A stretch of DNA of 64,000 nt, taken from Lachnospiraceae bacterium (lineage in GTDB: Bacteria; Bacillota; Clostridia; Lachnospirales; Lachnospiraceae). Position 1 is the stretch's first letter; every line of letters starts with the position of its first letter. The notes beneath the pieces are model-generated. The model was not told where the DNA came from, ran no database searches, and saw only the letters and a program-made list of their open reading frames with translations. Where the stretch lies: contig JAGKTQ010000016.1 in assembly GCA_021153325.1 (NCBI GenBank), forward strand, positions 34,521 through 98,520, written 5' to 3'. This document shows positions 1-8,830 of the stretch, in pieces. A program made the position numbers and the translations under genes.

Positions 1-439
1 ATCCCTCTTGATAGTCTTCACCAAAAGCAGATATCCATACTTCCGAACCAAATAAAGTATGTTGTTCTGACATATTAAAATGCAGAGCGATCATCAAATC
101 AGCATTTACACTCGCTGCAAATTCTGCACGTTCGGCAAGACTTAATTCTGCATCACCATTCTGGGTCAAATAGACGGTTACACCGTCGTATTTTGATAAT
201 TCATCATACATGGCATTTGCCACGATCATATTAATTTCTTTTTCTGTATATCCGGCGTATTCGGCACCAAGATTTTCGCCTCCGTGCCCCGGATCAATTA
301 CAACAACTACCTCTTCGGCGGCAGAAGCTGTTATTGGAAACAAACAAAAACTAAAAGATAAAACAAGAAAAAACAGCCAGTTCCTTCTCCGAAACCGGCC
401 GTTTTTCATCAGTGAAAAAATATACGAAGCAACTCTCAT
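1..439 (-). CDS. N-acetylmuramoyl-L-alanine amidase (Amidase_3), N-terminal part
   Basis: The gene runs off the left edge of the window; about 146 codons are visible from the ATG at 439. The product starts with a basic stretch and a hydrophobic segment ending in ITASAAE, a probable signal peptide, so it should act outside the membrane. It continues with VVVIDPGHGGENLGA, the zinc-ligand-bearing start of Amidase_3 domains, which cleave the bond between muramic acid and L-alanine in peptidoglycan. A second family feature, the LALHFN-like block (here LMIALHFN), lies about 40 codons before the edge. The start codon follows the stop of the coiled-coil gene directly, so the two genes are almost certainly co-transcribed and perhaps translationally coupled. 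The C-terminal half, including the catalytic glutamate, cannot be seen. Confidence 0.9.
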   Translation of the reverse strand, partial: MRVASYIFSLMKNGRFRRRNWLFFLVLSFSFCLFPITASAAEEVVVVIDPGHGGENLGAEYAGYTEKEINMIVANAMYDELSKYDGVTVYLTQNGDAELSLAERAEFAASVNADLMIALHFNMSEQHTLFGSEVWISAFGEDYQEG

Positions 440-1048
440 CTACATTATATCCAAACTTGCATTAGATTTTGAATTGGAAATATCGCTCAAATCCTCTTCT
501 GCTAAATCTTCTACAGGATTTAATTCAGCACGATTTGCTTTTACAATATCATTGCAGTTGTTCAAAGACTTGATCATTGCATCATAATGTCCAGATGCAG
601 TAGCAATGCTGTGTCCAATAATATTTTCTAAATTTGCTAATATATCATCTGTATACTGCATAGCAGCCTGACGCACATTATTTGCCTCAATAGTAGCATT
701 GTCAAGAATTTCCTGTGCCTGTTTTGTGGCAAGTGTTACGACTTCGTTTGCCTGTGCATATGCCTGCTGCATAATTTCATGTTCATTGATCAATTCATTT
801 GTATGAATGGTCGCTTCATTGATCAAAGCTTCCGCCTTTTCACGGGCATCATTTAAAATAGCCTCTTTGTTACTGATGATCTTCTGATACCGTTTGATCT
901 CATCCGGGGTCTTCATACGAAGTTCCCGAAGCAGTTCATCAATTTCTTCCTTATTCACAATAATTTTGGAATTGGAAAGTGGCTGGTATTTACAACCATC
1001 AATATACTCTTCAATTTCGTCAATTATCTGTTCGATTCTGCTGCTCAT
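440..1048 (-). CDS. Coiled-coil protein of the parEC-coaD operon, ATPase subunit H-like
   Basis: A 202-residue, highly charged protein with no signal peptide or membrane segment. Residues from about 50 to 150 are rich in Ala, Glu, Lys and Gln with heptad-like spacing (for example AREKAEALINEA and TKQAQEILDNA), typical of a long coiled coil. Clostridial homologues are often named vacuolar-type ATPase subunit H-like on the basis of this coiled coil, but no V-ATPase genes are near and that name should not be taken as function. It also resembles the membrane-proximal part of ATP synthase b subunits and DivIVA-like scaffolds. It sits 32 bases after coaD and abuts the amidase gene, which makes a role at the cell envelope or in division plausible. 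That role is inference only. Confidence 0.8.
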   Translation of the reverse strand: MSSRIEQIIDEIEEYIDGCKYQPLSNSKIIVNKEEIDELLRELRMKTPDEIKRYQKIISNKEAILNDAREKAEALINEATIHTNELINEHEIMQQAYAQANEVVTLATKQAQEILDNATIEANNVRQAAMQYTDDILANLENIIGHSIATASGHYDAMIKSLNNCNDIVKANRAELNPVEDLAEEDLSDISNSKSNASLDIM

Positions 1049-1080
1049 AAATACTCTTCTCCTACTTTTGTCAAAACTGA

Positions 1081-1572
1081 CTATTGTCTGTTTATACCAT
1101 ATTTTTCGTAAATCAACCGTGCAACAAAATCAGGGACGCACTGGCTGATATCACCATTAAAGCTTGCGATTTCCTTTACACTTGAGGAACTTAAGTATGC
1201 ATATTCCAAACTGGTTGTTAAAAACATAGTGTCCAAACTGCCGCCAGACAATTGCCTGTTTGTCTGAGCTATCTGCAATTCATATTCAAAATCTGTAACG
1301 GCACGAAGCCCTCTTACAGAAACATGAATATCCTTTTCCCTTGCATAATCAATCAAAAGTCCTGTAAAGGATTCTACTTTTACGTTAGGCAGATCTTTTG
1401 TCGCCTCTTTAAGTATCTTAACACGTTCCTCGACAGAAAACAATGGAGTCTTTGCTTTATTATTCAATACACCAACGATTAATTCGTCAAAAATCTCTGC
1501 GGAACGTTTTATAATATCCAAATGACCATAGGTCACGGGATCAAAACTTCCCGGATAGATTGCTGCTTTCAT
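1081..1572 (-). CDS. coaD: Phosphopantetheine adenylyltransferase
   Basis: Fourth step of coenzyme A synthesis: transfers AMP from ATP to 4'-phosphopantetheine, giving dephospho-CoA. The 163-residue length is normal for the family (about 160). The N-terminus YPGSFDPVTYGHLDI contains the T/HxGH nucleotidyltransferase signature, here TYGH. Near the C-terminus, YLSSSSVKEIA is the second ATP-binding block (ISSTxVR-like). The start ATG overlaps the stop of rsmD as ATGA, a pairing of rsmD and coaD that is widely conserved in Firmicutes. The enzyme is cytosolic. No unusual residues were noticed. Confidence 0.96.
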   Translation of the reverse strand: MKAAIYPGSFDPVTYGHLDIIKRSAEIFDELIVGVLNNKAKTPLFSVEERVKILKEATKDLPNVKVESFTGLLIDYAREKDIHVSVRGLRAVTDFEYELQIAQTNRQLSGGSLDTMFLTTSLEYAYLSSSSVKEIASFNGDISQCVPDFVARLIYEKYGINRQ

Positions 1573-2126
1573 GCTTCTACCTTTCTTTGCACAAAAATAT
1601 GCTCATTTGTTTTGTATTTTTTTTCTTTTATCATGTCAAAGCCAATATCTTCTAAATAGGAAAAATCTGTATTTAAAGCTGCTTCAACAACAATAATAGT
1701 ATCTTCTGTAATATACTTCATTCCAGCAAGTTTTTCAAGTGTTATACGTTCCAAATCTTGTCCGTATGGCGGGTCCATAAAAACAACATCTACTTCTTTT
1801 TCAAAAATATTGTTTAGTCCGCTGATAACATCCTGTTTTAAAACAACTGCTTTATCTTCAAATTTTGTAAATTTCAGGTTATCCTGAATGCATTTTATGG
1901 CTTCGGCATTATTTTCAATAAAATAACTTTTCCTTCCACCACGACTTAGTGCCTCAATTCCAATTCCACCACTTCCGCTGAATAAATCAAGGAAAACACA
2001 GCCACCCATATAAGACTGCAGCATATTAAAAAGAGTTTCTTTAATACGGTCTGTAGTAGGTCTTGTACCATTTCCGGCAGGAGTCTTGAGCGGAAGACTT
2101 CTTGCGGTTCCTGCAATTACTCTCAT
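1569..2126 (-). CDS. rsmD: 16S rRNA (guanine(966)-N(2))-methyltransferase
   Basis: Methylates N2 of G966 in 16S rRNA using S-adenosylmethionine. The protein begins MRVIAGTARSLPL, the usual start of this family, and contains the SAM-binding block VFLDLFSGSGGIGIEALSRG and the catalytic N6/N2-amino motif DPPY (in VFMDPPYGQ). I place the start at 2126, where AAAGGATG lies at proper distance upstream; a longer frame reaching 2189 would run into parC. The reading frame therefore begins 32 bases after the parC stop. Length from this start is 185 residues, normal for RsmD. The stop overlaps the coaD start by four bases. Confidence 0.94.
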   Translation of the reverse strand: MRVIAGTARSLPLKTPAGNGTRPTTDRIKETLFNMLQSYMGGCVFLDLFSGSGGIGIEALSRGGRKSYFIENNAEAIKCIQDNLKFTKFEDKAVVLKQDVISGLNNIFEKEVDVVFMDPPYGQDLERITLEKLAGMKYITEDTIIVVEAALNTDFSYLEDIGFDMIKEKKYKTNEHIFVQRKVEA

Positions 2127-2157
2127 AAAAACATCCTTTCTTGCTTGGAGCATTTTG

Positions 2158-4395
2158 CTATAGACGAAGTTTTGTGCCCTTTGCATCACGTTTCATTAAT
2201 TTAATCCGGTTTATTTCGATTGTTTTATCGCTGTAAACAAGTGGTCCTTCCATTCCATTGTAGGTGTAACGGATATCTTCTACATAATCGCCAGCGCCCA
2301 GTTTCATACCTCGCACACCGATAGCACCTTTTTTCTTTTCCGGTATTTCATCAACGGAAAAACGTAAGAAATATCCATCTTTGGAACGAAGTATTACATC
2401 TTTTAAATTGTCTACAATGGCAACGGATACGACTTCATCGCCTTCTGCAAGCTTAGTTGCTGCAACCGTTCTCTTGGCAACATCAAACTCTCCGCCATCG
2501 ACTACTTTGCACATTGCCTGCTTTGTTCCGAAAATGACACGATACAAGTTCAGATACATTTGGCTGGTAACAAAAATCATCTGTTCTTTTTCAGAACTAA
2601 AATTACTAATATTATCGATAGGAATACCTTTGTCGCGGAATTTTCCAAATGGCAGATCAGCTACTTTTATAGTATGAAGCTGTCCAATGTTTGTAAAGAT
2701 GCAAATACGTCCGGTGTTCTTACATTTGAAAACGTATTTATTTTCTGCTTCTGCCGCTTCTTTATTCCGTTCGTAAGTAGGAAGATCAATTGTTTTGGCA
2801 TATCCGAAGCGATCCATTAAGCACATGACTTCCATTTCTTCCATCTTTTTCTCTTCATAGACTGCTTCTTCTCCGTTTTCGATAACAGTCTTGCGCGGTG
2901 TGCCAAATTCCTTTTTTATAGCATCCAGTTCATTCATGATAACTTGTGCCATAGAATCACGTCGTGCCAAAATATCTTCATATCGATAAATATTTGCCAT
3001 GGTTTCTTCGTGCTCTTTGATCAGTGCTTCAATTTCCAGACCAATCAATTTATACAAACGCATTTCCAAAATGGCATTTGCCTGTTTTTCGGAAAAGCGA
3101 AGCTGTTCTGCCATAATTTGAGAACCTTTTGACTTAAATTTAATACCGTCTGTCTTTCCGTTTACCAGACATTCTTTTGCCATGGCTCTGTCCTTAGAAC
3201 CACGAAGGATTTCGATGATCAGATCAATAACATTGCATGCTTTGATCAGACCTTCCTGTATTTCCTTACGTTCTAATTCTTTTTCTAATAAAGTATTGTA
3301 TTTTCTTGTTGCCACTTCAAACTGGAAATCCACGCTTGCTTTAATGATCTGTTTTAAGCCCATGGTCTCCGGTCTTCCATCTGCGATCGCGAGCATATTG
3401 ACACCAAATGTATCTTCCAGACGCGTCTTTTTGTAGAGCATGTTTTTGAAATTTTCTACATCAGCATCTTTGCGAAGTTCTATAACGATACGGATACCTT
3501 CTTTGGAAGACTGGTTTGTTATATCTACGATATCCTGCGTCTTTTTTGTTTCTGCCAAAGCAGCTACATCAGATAAAAACTTGGAAATATTTGCACCAAT
3601 CATGGTATAAGGAATTTCTGTAATTACAAGATTGGTTTTTCCGCCTTTTGCTTTTTCAATCTCTACTTTTCCACGAAGCTTGATCTTTCCGGTTCCGGTT
3701 TCATAAATATTCAAAAGCTCATCTTTATTTATAACGATTCCACCAGTTGGAAAATCGGGACCTTTTACATATTTCATTAACTGCTTTGTTGTAATGGTCT
3801 CGTCTTTCATATAGGCTTTTGTTGCTTCAATGACTTCGGCTAAATTATGAGGAGGAATGCTTGTTGTCATACCAACTGCGATACCTTCAGAACCATTGAT
3901 CAAAAGATTCGGGATTTTTACCGGAAGGACGCTTGGCTCTTTTTCTGTTTCATCAAAGTTTGGTATGAAGTCAACTACATCTTTATCTAGATCAGAAAGG
4001 AAGGCTTCCTGTGTGATCTTTTGCAGTCGTGCTTCCGTATAACGCATGGCAGCGGCACCATCACCTTCGATATTACCAAAGTTACCATGTCCATCTACTA
4101 AAGGAAGTCCTTTTTTGAAATCCTGAGACATAACAACAAGGGCGTCGTAAATGGAACTGTCACCATGCGGATGGTATTTACCCATAGTATCGCCGACAAT
4201 ACGAGCACTTTTACGATATGGTCTGTCATAGCGGATACCCAACTCATGCATATCATATAACACTCTTCGCTGTACTGGTTTTAAACCATCTCTTACATCC
4301 GGAAGTGCTCTTGCAACAATAACGCTCATGGCATAATCAATATAGGATTTTTGCATGACTTCGGAATATTCGGTCTTAATAATTTTTTCTTCCAT
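2158..4395 (-). CDS. parC: Type IIA DNA topoisomerase subunit A (ParC/GyrA-like)
   Basis: DNA-cleaving subunit of a topoisomerase IV or second gyrase, working with the adjacent B subunit. The 745-residue product has the breakage-reunion domain at residues 1 to about 470, with catalytic Tyr119 in AAMRYTEARL, and a shorter C-terminal beta-pinwheel. The quinolone region reads HPHGDSSIYDAL, with Ser80 and Asp84 at the two positions where resistance changes usually occur, so the sequence is of the susceptible kind. No QRRGGKG-type GyrA box is visible in the C-terminal domain; the nearest block is KKKGAIGVRGMKL. This and the length favour a topoisomerase IV-like role (decatenation) over true gyrase, but biochemical assignment within Clostridia is uncertain. 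It follows parE by 12 bases. Confidence 0.9.
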   Translation of the reverse strand: MEEKIIKTEYSEVMQKSYIDYAMSVIVARALPDVRDGLKPVQRRVLYDMHELGIRYDRPYRKSARIVGDTMGKYHPHGDSSIYDALVVMSQDFKKGLPLVDGHGNFGNIEGDGAAAMRYTEARLQKITQEAFLSDLDKDVVDFIPNFDETEKEPSVLPVKIPNLLINGSEGIAVGMTTSIPPHNLAEVIEATKAYMKDETITTKQLMKYVKGPDFPTGGIVINKDELLNIYETGTGKIKLRGKVEIEKAKGGKTNLVITEIPYTMIGANISKFLSDVAALAETKKTQDIVDITNQSSKEGIRIVIELRKDADVENFKNMLYKKTRLEDTFGVNMLAIADGRPETMGLKQIIKASVDFQFEVATRKYNTLLEKELERKEIQEGLIKACNVIDLIIEILRGSKDRAMAKECLVNGKTDGIKFKSKGSQIMAEQLRFSEKQANAILEMRLYKLIGLEIEALIKEHEETMANIYRYEDILARRDSMAQVIMNELDAIKKEFGTPRKTVIENGEEAVYEEKKMEEMEVMCLMDRFGYAKTIDLPTYERNKEAAEAENKYVFKCKNTGRICIFTNIGQLHTIKVADLPFGKFRDKGIPIDNISNFSSEKEQMIFVTSQMYLNLYRVIFGTKQAMCKVVDGGEFDVAKRTVAATKLAEGDEVVSVAIVDNLKDVILRSKDGYFLRFSVDEIPEKKKGAIGVRGMKLGAGDYVEDIRYTYNGMEGPLVYSDKTIEINRIKLMKRDAKGTKLRL

Positions 4396-4407
4396 GTCCG
4401 CTCTCCT

Positions 4408-6342
4408 TTACACGTCTAATTCTGCATCAACGGCATGTTCGTAAATAAATGCTTTTCGTGGTGGAACTTCCGTTCCCATTAACAATTCTGTTACTTCTGA
4501 AGCCATTCGTGCATCTTCGATCTCAACCTGTTTTAAAATTCTTGTTTCCGGGTCAAGTGTTGTTTCCCACAATTGCTGTGCATCCATTTCACCAAGACCT
4601 TTGTATCGTTGTAAGGTAAAAGGACCTTTGTGGGTCTTTCTATATTTTTCCAGTGCTTTGTCATCATAAAGGTACTCTTCTTTTCCTTTAGATGGCATTG
4701 CTTTGTAAAGAGGAGGCATAGCAATATAAACATGTCCCTCAAAGATCAATTCTGGCATAAAACGATAGAATAATGTTAATAACAATGTGGAAATATGAGC
4801 ACCATCCACATCCGCATCTGCCATAATAATGATTTTGTTGTAACGAAGCTTTGTAATATCAAAATCATTGCCGTAGCCTTCCGAAAAACCACAGCCAAAC
4901 GCATTGATCATAGTTTTGATCTCGGCATTTGCAAGTACTTTGTCGATACTTGCTTTTTCTACATTCAAAATTTTACCACGAATCGGCAAAATCGCCTGAA
5001 ATGCACGATTTCTTGCGGTTTTGGCGCTTCCTCCTGCAGAATCACCCTCTACAATGAAAATTTCGCACTTTGAAGCGTCTTTTGACTCGCAATTTGCAAG
5101 TTTTCCGTTAGAATCAAAAGAAAATTTCTGCTTAGTCAGCAGGTTTGTTTTTGCTTTTTCTTCTGTTTTGCGGATTTTGGCTGCCTTTTCAGCACAGCCG
5201 ATGACATTTTTTAAAGTTTCCAGATTGCGGTCAAAGAAACGGACTACTTCATCACCGGTTACTTTTGCAACGGCTTTGGAAGCATCCTGATTGTCCAATT
5301 TGGTTTTAGTCTGTCCTTCAAACCGAGGGTCAGGATGTTTGATTGAGACAACTGCTGTCATACCATTACGAACATCTGCACCAGTAAAATTGACATCTTT
5401 TTCTTTTAAAATATTTAACTGTCTTGCGTAGGTATTGATAATATTCGTAAACATAGTTTTAAAGCCGGTCAGGTGTGTACCACCCTCGGCATTATAAATA
5501 TTATTGCAGAAACCAAGTACGTTTTCATGAAATTCATTCACATATTGGAATGCAACCTCAACAGAAATGCCTTCACTTTCGCCTTTGTAATAAATGACAT
5601 CATGAATGTTCTCTTTGGACTTATTCATATCTTTGATAAAACCAACAATACCTTCCGGCTCATGAAATTCCAAAATTTCTTCGTCTTCTTTTCTTAAATC
5701 CTTGAAAAGGATTGTCAGATTCGGATTTAAGTAGGCCGTTTCGTGAAGACGACTCTTGACATCATCTTCTTTAAAACGTGTCTTATCGAAAATCGTGTCA
5801 TCCGGCATGAAATTAATACAGGTTCCGGTCTCTCTTGTTTTGCCAACAACCGGTAAAAGTCCATTTTGTAATTCTACGATCGGATTACCACGTTCATATT
5901 TATCTTCATAAATGAATCCACCATTTTTGACTCTAACAGTCAACGACGTAGAAAGCGCATTTACAACGGAGGAACCTACACCATGAAGTCCACCGCTGGT
6001 TTTGTATGCGGAATTATCAAATTTACCACCTGCATGAAGTGTGGTAAATACAAGACGTTCTGCACTGATACCTTTTTCATGCATACCGACAGGGATACCT
6101 CTTCCGTTATCTTCTACGGTCGCGGAGCCATCCCTTTCCAGTGTTACGGTAATCTTATCACAATAGCCAGCCAAATGCTCATCTACTGCGTTATCTACTA
6201 TTTCATATATAAGATGGTTCAAGCCTTTGGTAGATACACTTCCGATGTACATACCAGGACGTTTTCTTACTGCCTCTAATCCTTCTAAAACGGTAATGCT
6301 TGAAGCATCATATGTATTTGCTTTCGCCAATGTTCTATTCAA
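4408..6342 (-). CDS. parE: Type IIA DNA topoisomerase subunit B (ParE/GyrB-like)
   Basis: ATP-driven partner of the subunit A encoded just downstream. The 644-residue product has the GHKL ATPase blocks: EIVDNAVDEHLAG (about 47-59), VEDNGRGIPVG (76-86) and the lid GGLHGVGSSVVNAL (117-130). The TOPRIM metal-binding parts are EGDSAGGSA (from residue 432) and DADVDGAHI (509-517). The C-terminus ends soon after the YKGLGEMD block, as expected for ParE and short GyrB. The NVEKA sequence after PIRGKIL is more GyrB-like, so naming as parE rests mainly on the paired A subunit. There is no ATG near the expected start: TTG at 6342 lies immediately after AGAAGGGG, and TTG at 6330 has a better distance, so the exact first codon is unsure. 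Confidence 0.9.
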   Translation of the reverse strand: MNRTLAKANTYDASSITVLEGLEAVRKRPGMYIGSVSTKGLNHLIYEIVDNAVDEHLAGYCDKITVTLERDGSATVEDNGRGIPVGMHEKGISAERLVFTTLHAGGKFDNSAYKTSGGLHGVGSSVVNALSTSLTVRVKNGGFIYEDKYERGNPIVELQNGLLPVVGKTRETGTCINFMPDDTIFDKTRFKEDDVKSRLHETAYLNPNLTILFKDLRKEDEEILEFHEPEGIVGFIKDMNKSKENIHDVIYYKGESEGISVEVAFQYVNEFHENVLGFCNNIYNAEGGTHLTGFKTMFTNIINTYARQLNILKEKDVNFTGADVRNGMTAVVSIKHPDPRFEGQTKTKLDNQDASKAVAKVTGDEVVRFFDRNLETLKNVIGCAEKAAKIRKTEEKAKTNLLTKQKFSFDSNGKLANCESKDASKCEIFIVEGDSAGGSAKTARNRAFQAILPIRGKILNVEKASIDKVLANAEIKTMINAFGCGFSEGYGNDFDITKLRYNKIIIMADADVDGAHISTLLLTLFYRFMPELIFEGHVYIAMPPLYKAMPSKGKEEYLYDDKALEKYRKTHKGPFTLQRYKGLGEMDAQQLWETTLDPETRILKQVEIEDARMASEVTELLMGTEVPPRKAFIYEHAVDAELDV

Positions 6343-6436
6343 CCCCTTCTAGGCGCGCATTGCACCCAAATATACATTCTGATACTACCATAGATTTTGT
6401 GGTTTGGAAAGGGGAAAATACTTGATATAGTTAAAT

Positions 6437-7246
6437 TTAAAAGATCGGAACTACACCTCCGTTGTAATTGGTATTAATGTAATCTCTAACTTCGTCGGAT
6501 AAGATAGCGTCTACTAATGCTTTTGTTTTTTCGGAGTCTTCTTTGCCATCTTTTACGACGATAATATTTACATAAGTCTGGGCTGCAAGGGAATCGGCAC
6601 TTTCAACTGCCAGAGCATCGCTTATGCTATAACCGGCTTCTGCAGCATAATTTCCATTGATGCAGGCAATATCGACATCATGGATCGTTCTGGAAAGCTG
6701 CGCTGCTTCTAATTCTTTGATCTCAAGATTTAATGGGTTTTCCACAATATCGGCAATGGTGGCTGTCATTCCGGCATCTTCTTTTAAGGAGATCAGACCT
6801 TGTGCTTCTAATAAAAGTAAGGCTCTGGCTTCGTTTGTTGTATCATTAGGGACTGCTACGATAGCGCCTTTTTGTAAAGCGTCAAGGCTTTTTGTTTTTC
6901 CAGCATAGATGCCAAAGGGTTCAAAGTGAACGCCGGCAACTGAGACTAAATGTGTGCCATTTTCTGCATTAAAGTCATCCAAGTAGGGCTGATGTTGGAA
7001 AAAGTTTGCATCTAACTCTCCACTTTCGGTCGCAGTATTAGGAATGATATAATCGTTATATTCCACGATTTCTAATGTATACCCCTTCTCTTCAAGATTG
7101 TCTGCAATAACCTCCAATATTTCTGCATGAGGTGTTGGTGATGCACCGACTTTAATGACTTTTTCATCATTTTCTTTCCCACACCCTGTAAATAATGCTG
7201 TTGTAACAGCTAAAATCAATAATGTATTAATAAGTTTCTTTTTCAT
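6437..7246 (-). CDS. metQ: Methionine ABC transporter substrate-binding lipoprotein
   Basis: Extracellular binding lipoprotein of a D/L-methionine importer (NlpA family). The mature protein follows a signal peptide with lipobox LFTGC, so it should be anchored to the outer face of the membrane. Family blocks seen are VGASPTPHAEIL, DANFFQHQPYL and FEPFGIYAGK. The ATG at 7246 is chosen because AGAGGA lies 9-10 bases before it; an in-frame TTG at 7255 is too near that site. Length is 269 residues, normal for MetQ. It is the last gene of metN-metI-metQ. The substrate is probably methionine, though related proteins carry other amino acids. Confidence 0.93.
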   Translation of the reverse strand: MKKKLINTLLILAVTTALFTGCGKENDEKVIKVGASPTPHAEILEVIADNLEEKGYTLEIVEYNDYIIPNTATESGELDANFFQHQPYLDDFNAENGTHLVSVAGVHFEPFGIYAGKTKSLDALQKGAIVAVPNDTTNEARALLLLEAQGLISLKEDAGMTATIADIVENPLNLEIKELEAAQLSRTIHDVDIACINGNYAAEAGYSISDALAVESADSLAAQTYVNIIVVKDGKEDSEKTKALVDAILSDEVRDYINTNYNGGVVPIF

Positions 7247-7283
7247 AATAATCAATCCTCTCTATTTTTATTAATATATTTGG

Positions 7284-7937
7284 TTATCTTTTATCTACTT
7301 TTCTTACAAAACGCAATCCGATCTCTTGAAACAATTGAACGATTCCGACAAGCAATATGACAGTGATCCACATAATATCAGCTTGGTAACGATAATAACC
7401 GTAGTTAATTGCAATGGCTCCCAGACCGCCACCTCCTACAAAGCCTGCCATAGCGGAGTAGCTAAGTATGGTTGCAAGAGAAATGGTACATCCTACTAAA
7501 AGGGATGGCTTTGCTTCCGGTAACAGTACTTTCCATATGATCTGAAAGGAAGATGAACCCATGGCTTTGGCTGCTTCTATCACTCCCATATCCACTTCCT
7601 TTAAGGAAGATTCCACCATTCTTGCAACGAATGGTGTTGCCGCAATGACTAAAGGAACGATCGTTGCGGTGGAACCAATGGTCGTTCCGACAAGTAATCT
7701 GGTAAGCGGTAAAATTGCAACAAGTAATATCAAGAATGGAATGGAACGAATGATATTCACTGTCATTCCAACAAGGAGATTTATAATTTTGTTATGGCAG
7801 ATTCCCTTTTTGTCTGTTATGCAGAGAATGACCCCTAATGGAATACCGAACAGGTATGCAAAGATGGTAGATACGATTGTCATGTACAAGGTTTCTACAA
7901 TGCCGTTTGTAAGAATTTCTATCATTTGTCTACTCAT
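7284..7937 (-). CDS. metI: Methionine ABC transporter permease
   Basis: Inner-membrane channel of the importer. It has about five hydrophobic segments and the EAA-loop VIEAAKAMGSSSFQIIWKVLLPEA, which docks on the ATPase MetN. Length from the ATG at 7937 is 217 residues, as usual for MetI. The start is chosen at MSRQMIEI because GGAG of the metN end lies about 11 bases upstream; the upstream frame overlaps metN. Only one base separates the metN stop from this start, so the two are translationally coupled. Family blocks IRSIPFLILLVAILP and the final AMAGFVGGGGLGAIAINYGY are clearly MetI. Confidence 0.94.
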   Translation of the reverse strand: MSRQMIEILTNGIVETLYMTIVSTIFAYLFGIPLGVILCITDKKGICHNKIINLLVGMTVNIIRSIPFLILLVAILPLTRLLVGTTIGSTATIVPLVIAATPFVARMVESSLKEVDMGVIEAAKAMGSSSFQIIWKVLLPEAKPSLLVGCTISLATILSYSAMAGFVGGGGLGAIAINYGYYRYQADIMWITVILLVGIVQLFQEIGLRFVRKVDKR

Positions 7938-7938
7938 A

Positions 7939-8715
7939 TTATGTGTCTCCTTCCTCATAATACATGGATCTGCTGTCAAAATTCCAATCCCATACTAATC
8001 GTTTCGTGATCTCCGATTCAGGGGTAGCAAAGATTTCTTTTACAGCACCTTGTTCTACGATCGTTCCTTCACTCATGACTGCAACACTGTCACATATTTG
8101 CTGAACCACTTTCATTTCATGGGTGATAATAATGATTGTAACTCCAAGTTTTTGGTTGATTTCTTTTAATAGCTCCAGTATTGCAGTTGTGGTAATAGGA
8201 TCCAGGGCACTGGTAGCTTCATCACATAATAACACGTCTGGATCAGTAGCTAATGCTCTTGCTATAGCGACTCGTTGTTTTTGGCCACCAGACAATTGAG
8301 AAGGATAATTTTTTGCTTTCTCTTCTATTCCTACCAGCTTTAAAAGCGCTAATGCTTTTTTACGTGCTTCCTTTTTCTTTACGCCTGCTATTTCTAACGG
8401 ATAACAAACATTATCAACGATATTCCTTTGTGCCAAGAGATTAAATGACTGAAAAATCATACCGATTTTTTGTCTATACTTGCGTAGTTCGGTCTGACTG
8501 ATTTCCATAAGGTTTTTCCCATTGAAAATGACCTTGCCAGAGGTTGGCACTTCTAACAGATTCAAGCATCGTACCAATGTCGATTTACCGGCACCTGAAA
8601 ATCCGATGATGCCGAAAATTTCCCCTTTTTCTATATGAAGATTTACATTTTTAACAGCAGCGATGGAATTTTCTTTTTCGTGAAATTCTTTACTTAGATT
8701 TTCGAGTTTGTACAT
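7939..8715 (-). CDS. metN: Methionine ABC transporter ATP-binding protein, short form
   Basis: ATPase that powers methionine import with MetI and MetQ. Walker A is GFSGAGKST (residues 38-46), the signature motif LSGGQ (140-144), and Walker B VLLCDEATSALD (160-171); the NILL-type start of the Q-loop region also fits MetN. The protein is only 258 residues. Typical MetN is about 340 residues and ends with a NIL domain that binds methionine and inhibits transport. Here the frame ends shortly after IFATPESEITKRLV, so that domain is absent. The stop is clean and metI follows directly, so this looks like a genuine short form and not a sequencing break. The operon is preceded by a MET-box-like palindrome. 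Confidence 0.93.
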   Translation of the reverse strand: MYKLENLSKEFHEKENSIAAVKNVNLHIEKGEIFGIIGFSGAGKSTLVRCLNLLEVPTSGKVIFNGKNLMEISQTELRKYRQKIGMIFQSFNLLAQRNIVDNVCYPLEIAGVKKKEARKKALALLKLVGIEEKAKNYPSQLSGGQKQRVAIARALATDPDVLLCDEATSALDPITTTAILELLKEINQKLGVTIIIITHEMKVVQQICDSVAVMSEGTIVEQGAVKEIFATPESEITKRLVWDWNFDSRSMYYEEGDT

Positions 8716-8805
8716 ATAAAATCACCTTCCTTCATAGCTTATGTAAGCCACAAAATTCCTAGCTGTTTAGTGTGGATTAAGAGTATCATGTTTTCATTTA
8801 TTTGT

Positions 8806-8811
8806 ATAATA
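8806..8811 (-). promoter_or_regulatory. Probable -10 element of the metNIQ promoter
   Basis: On the minus strand the hexamer reads TATTAT. With a 17-base spacer the -35 position would be 8829-8834, which is not a good match to TTGACA and falls inside the palindrome at 8831-8847. A weak -35 overlapped by an operator would fit either activation or repression at this site. The 5' leader from here to metN is about 85-90 bases and shows no SAM riboswitch core. Confidence 0.5.
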
Positions 8812-8830
8812 CAGGAAAGCTATTGTTTGC

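Noticed and set aside
210..587. Forward frame of 125 codons at the left edge
   Set aside because: It lies opposite the amidase signal and catalytic start and the coiled-coil end, both well supported on the minus strand.
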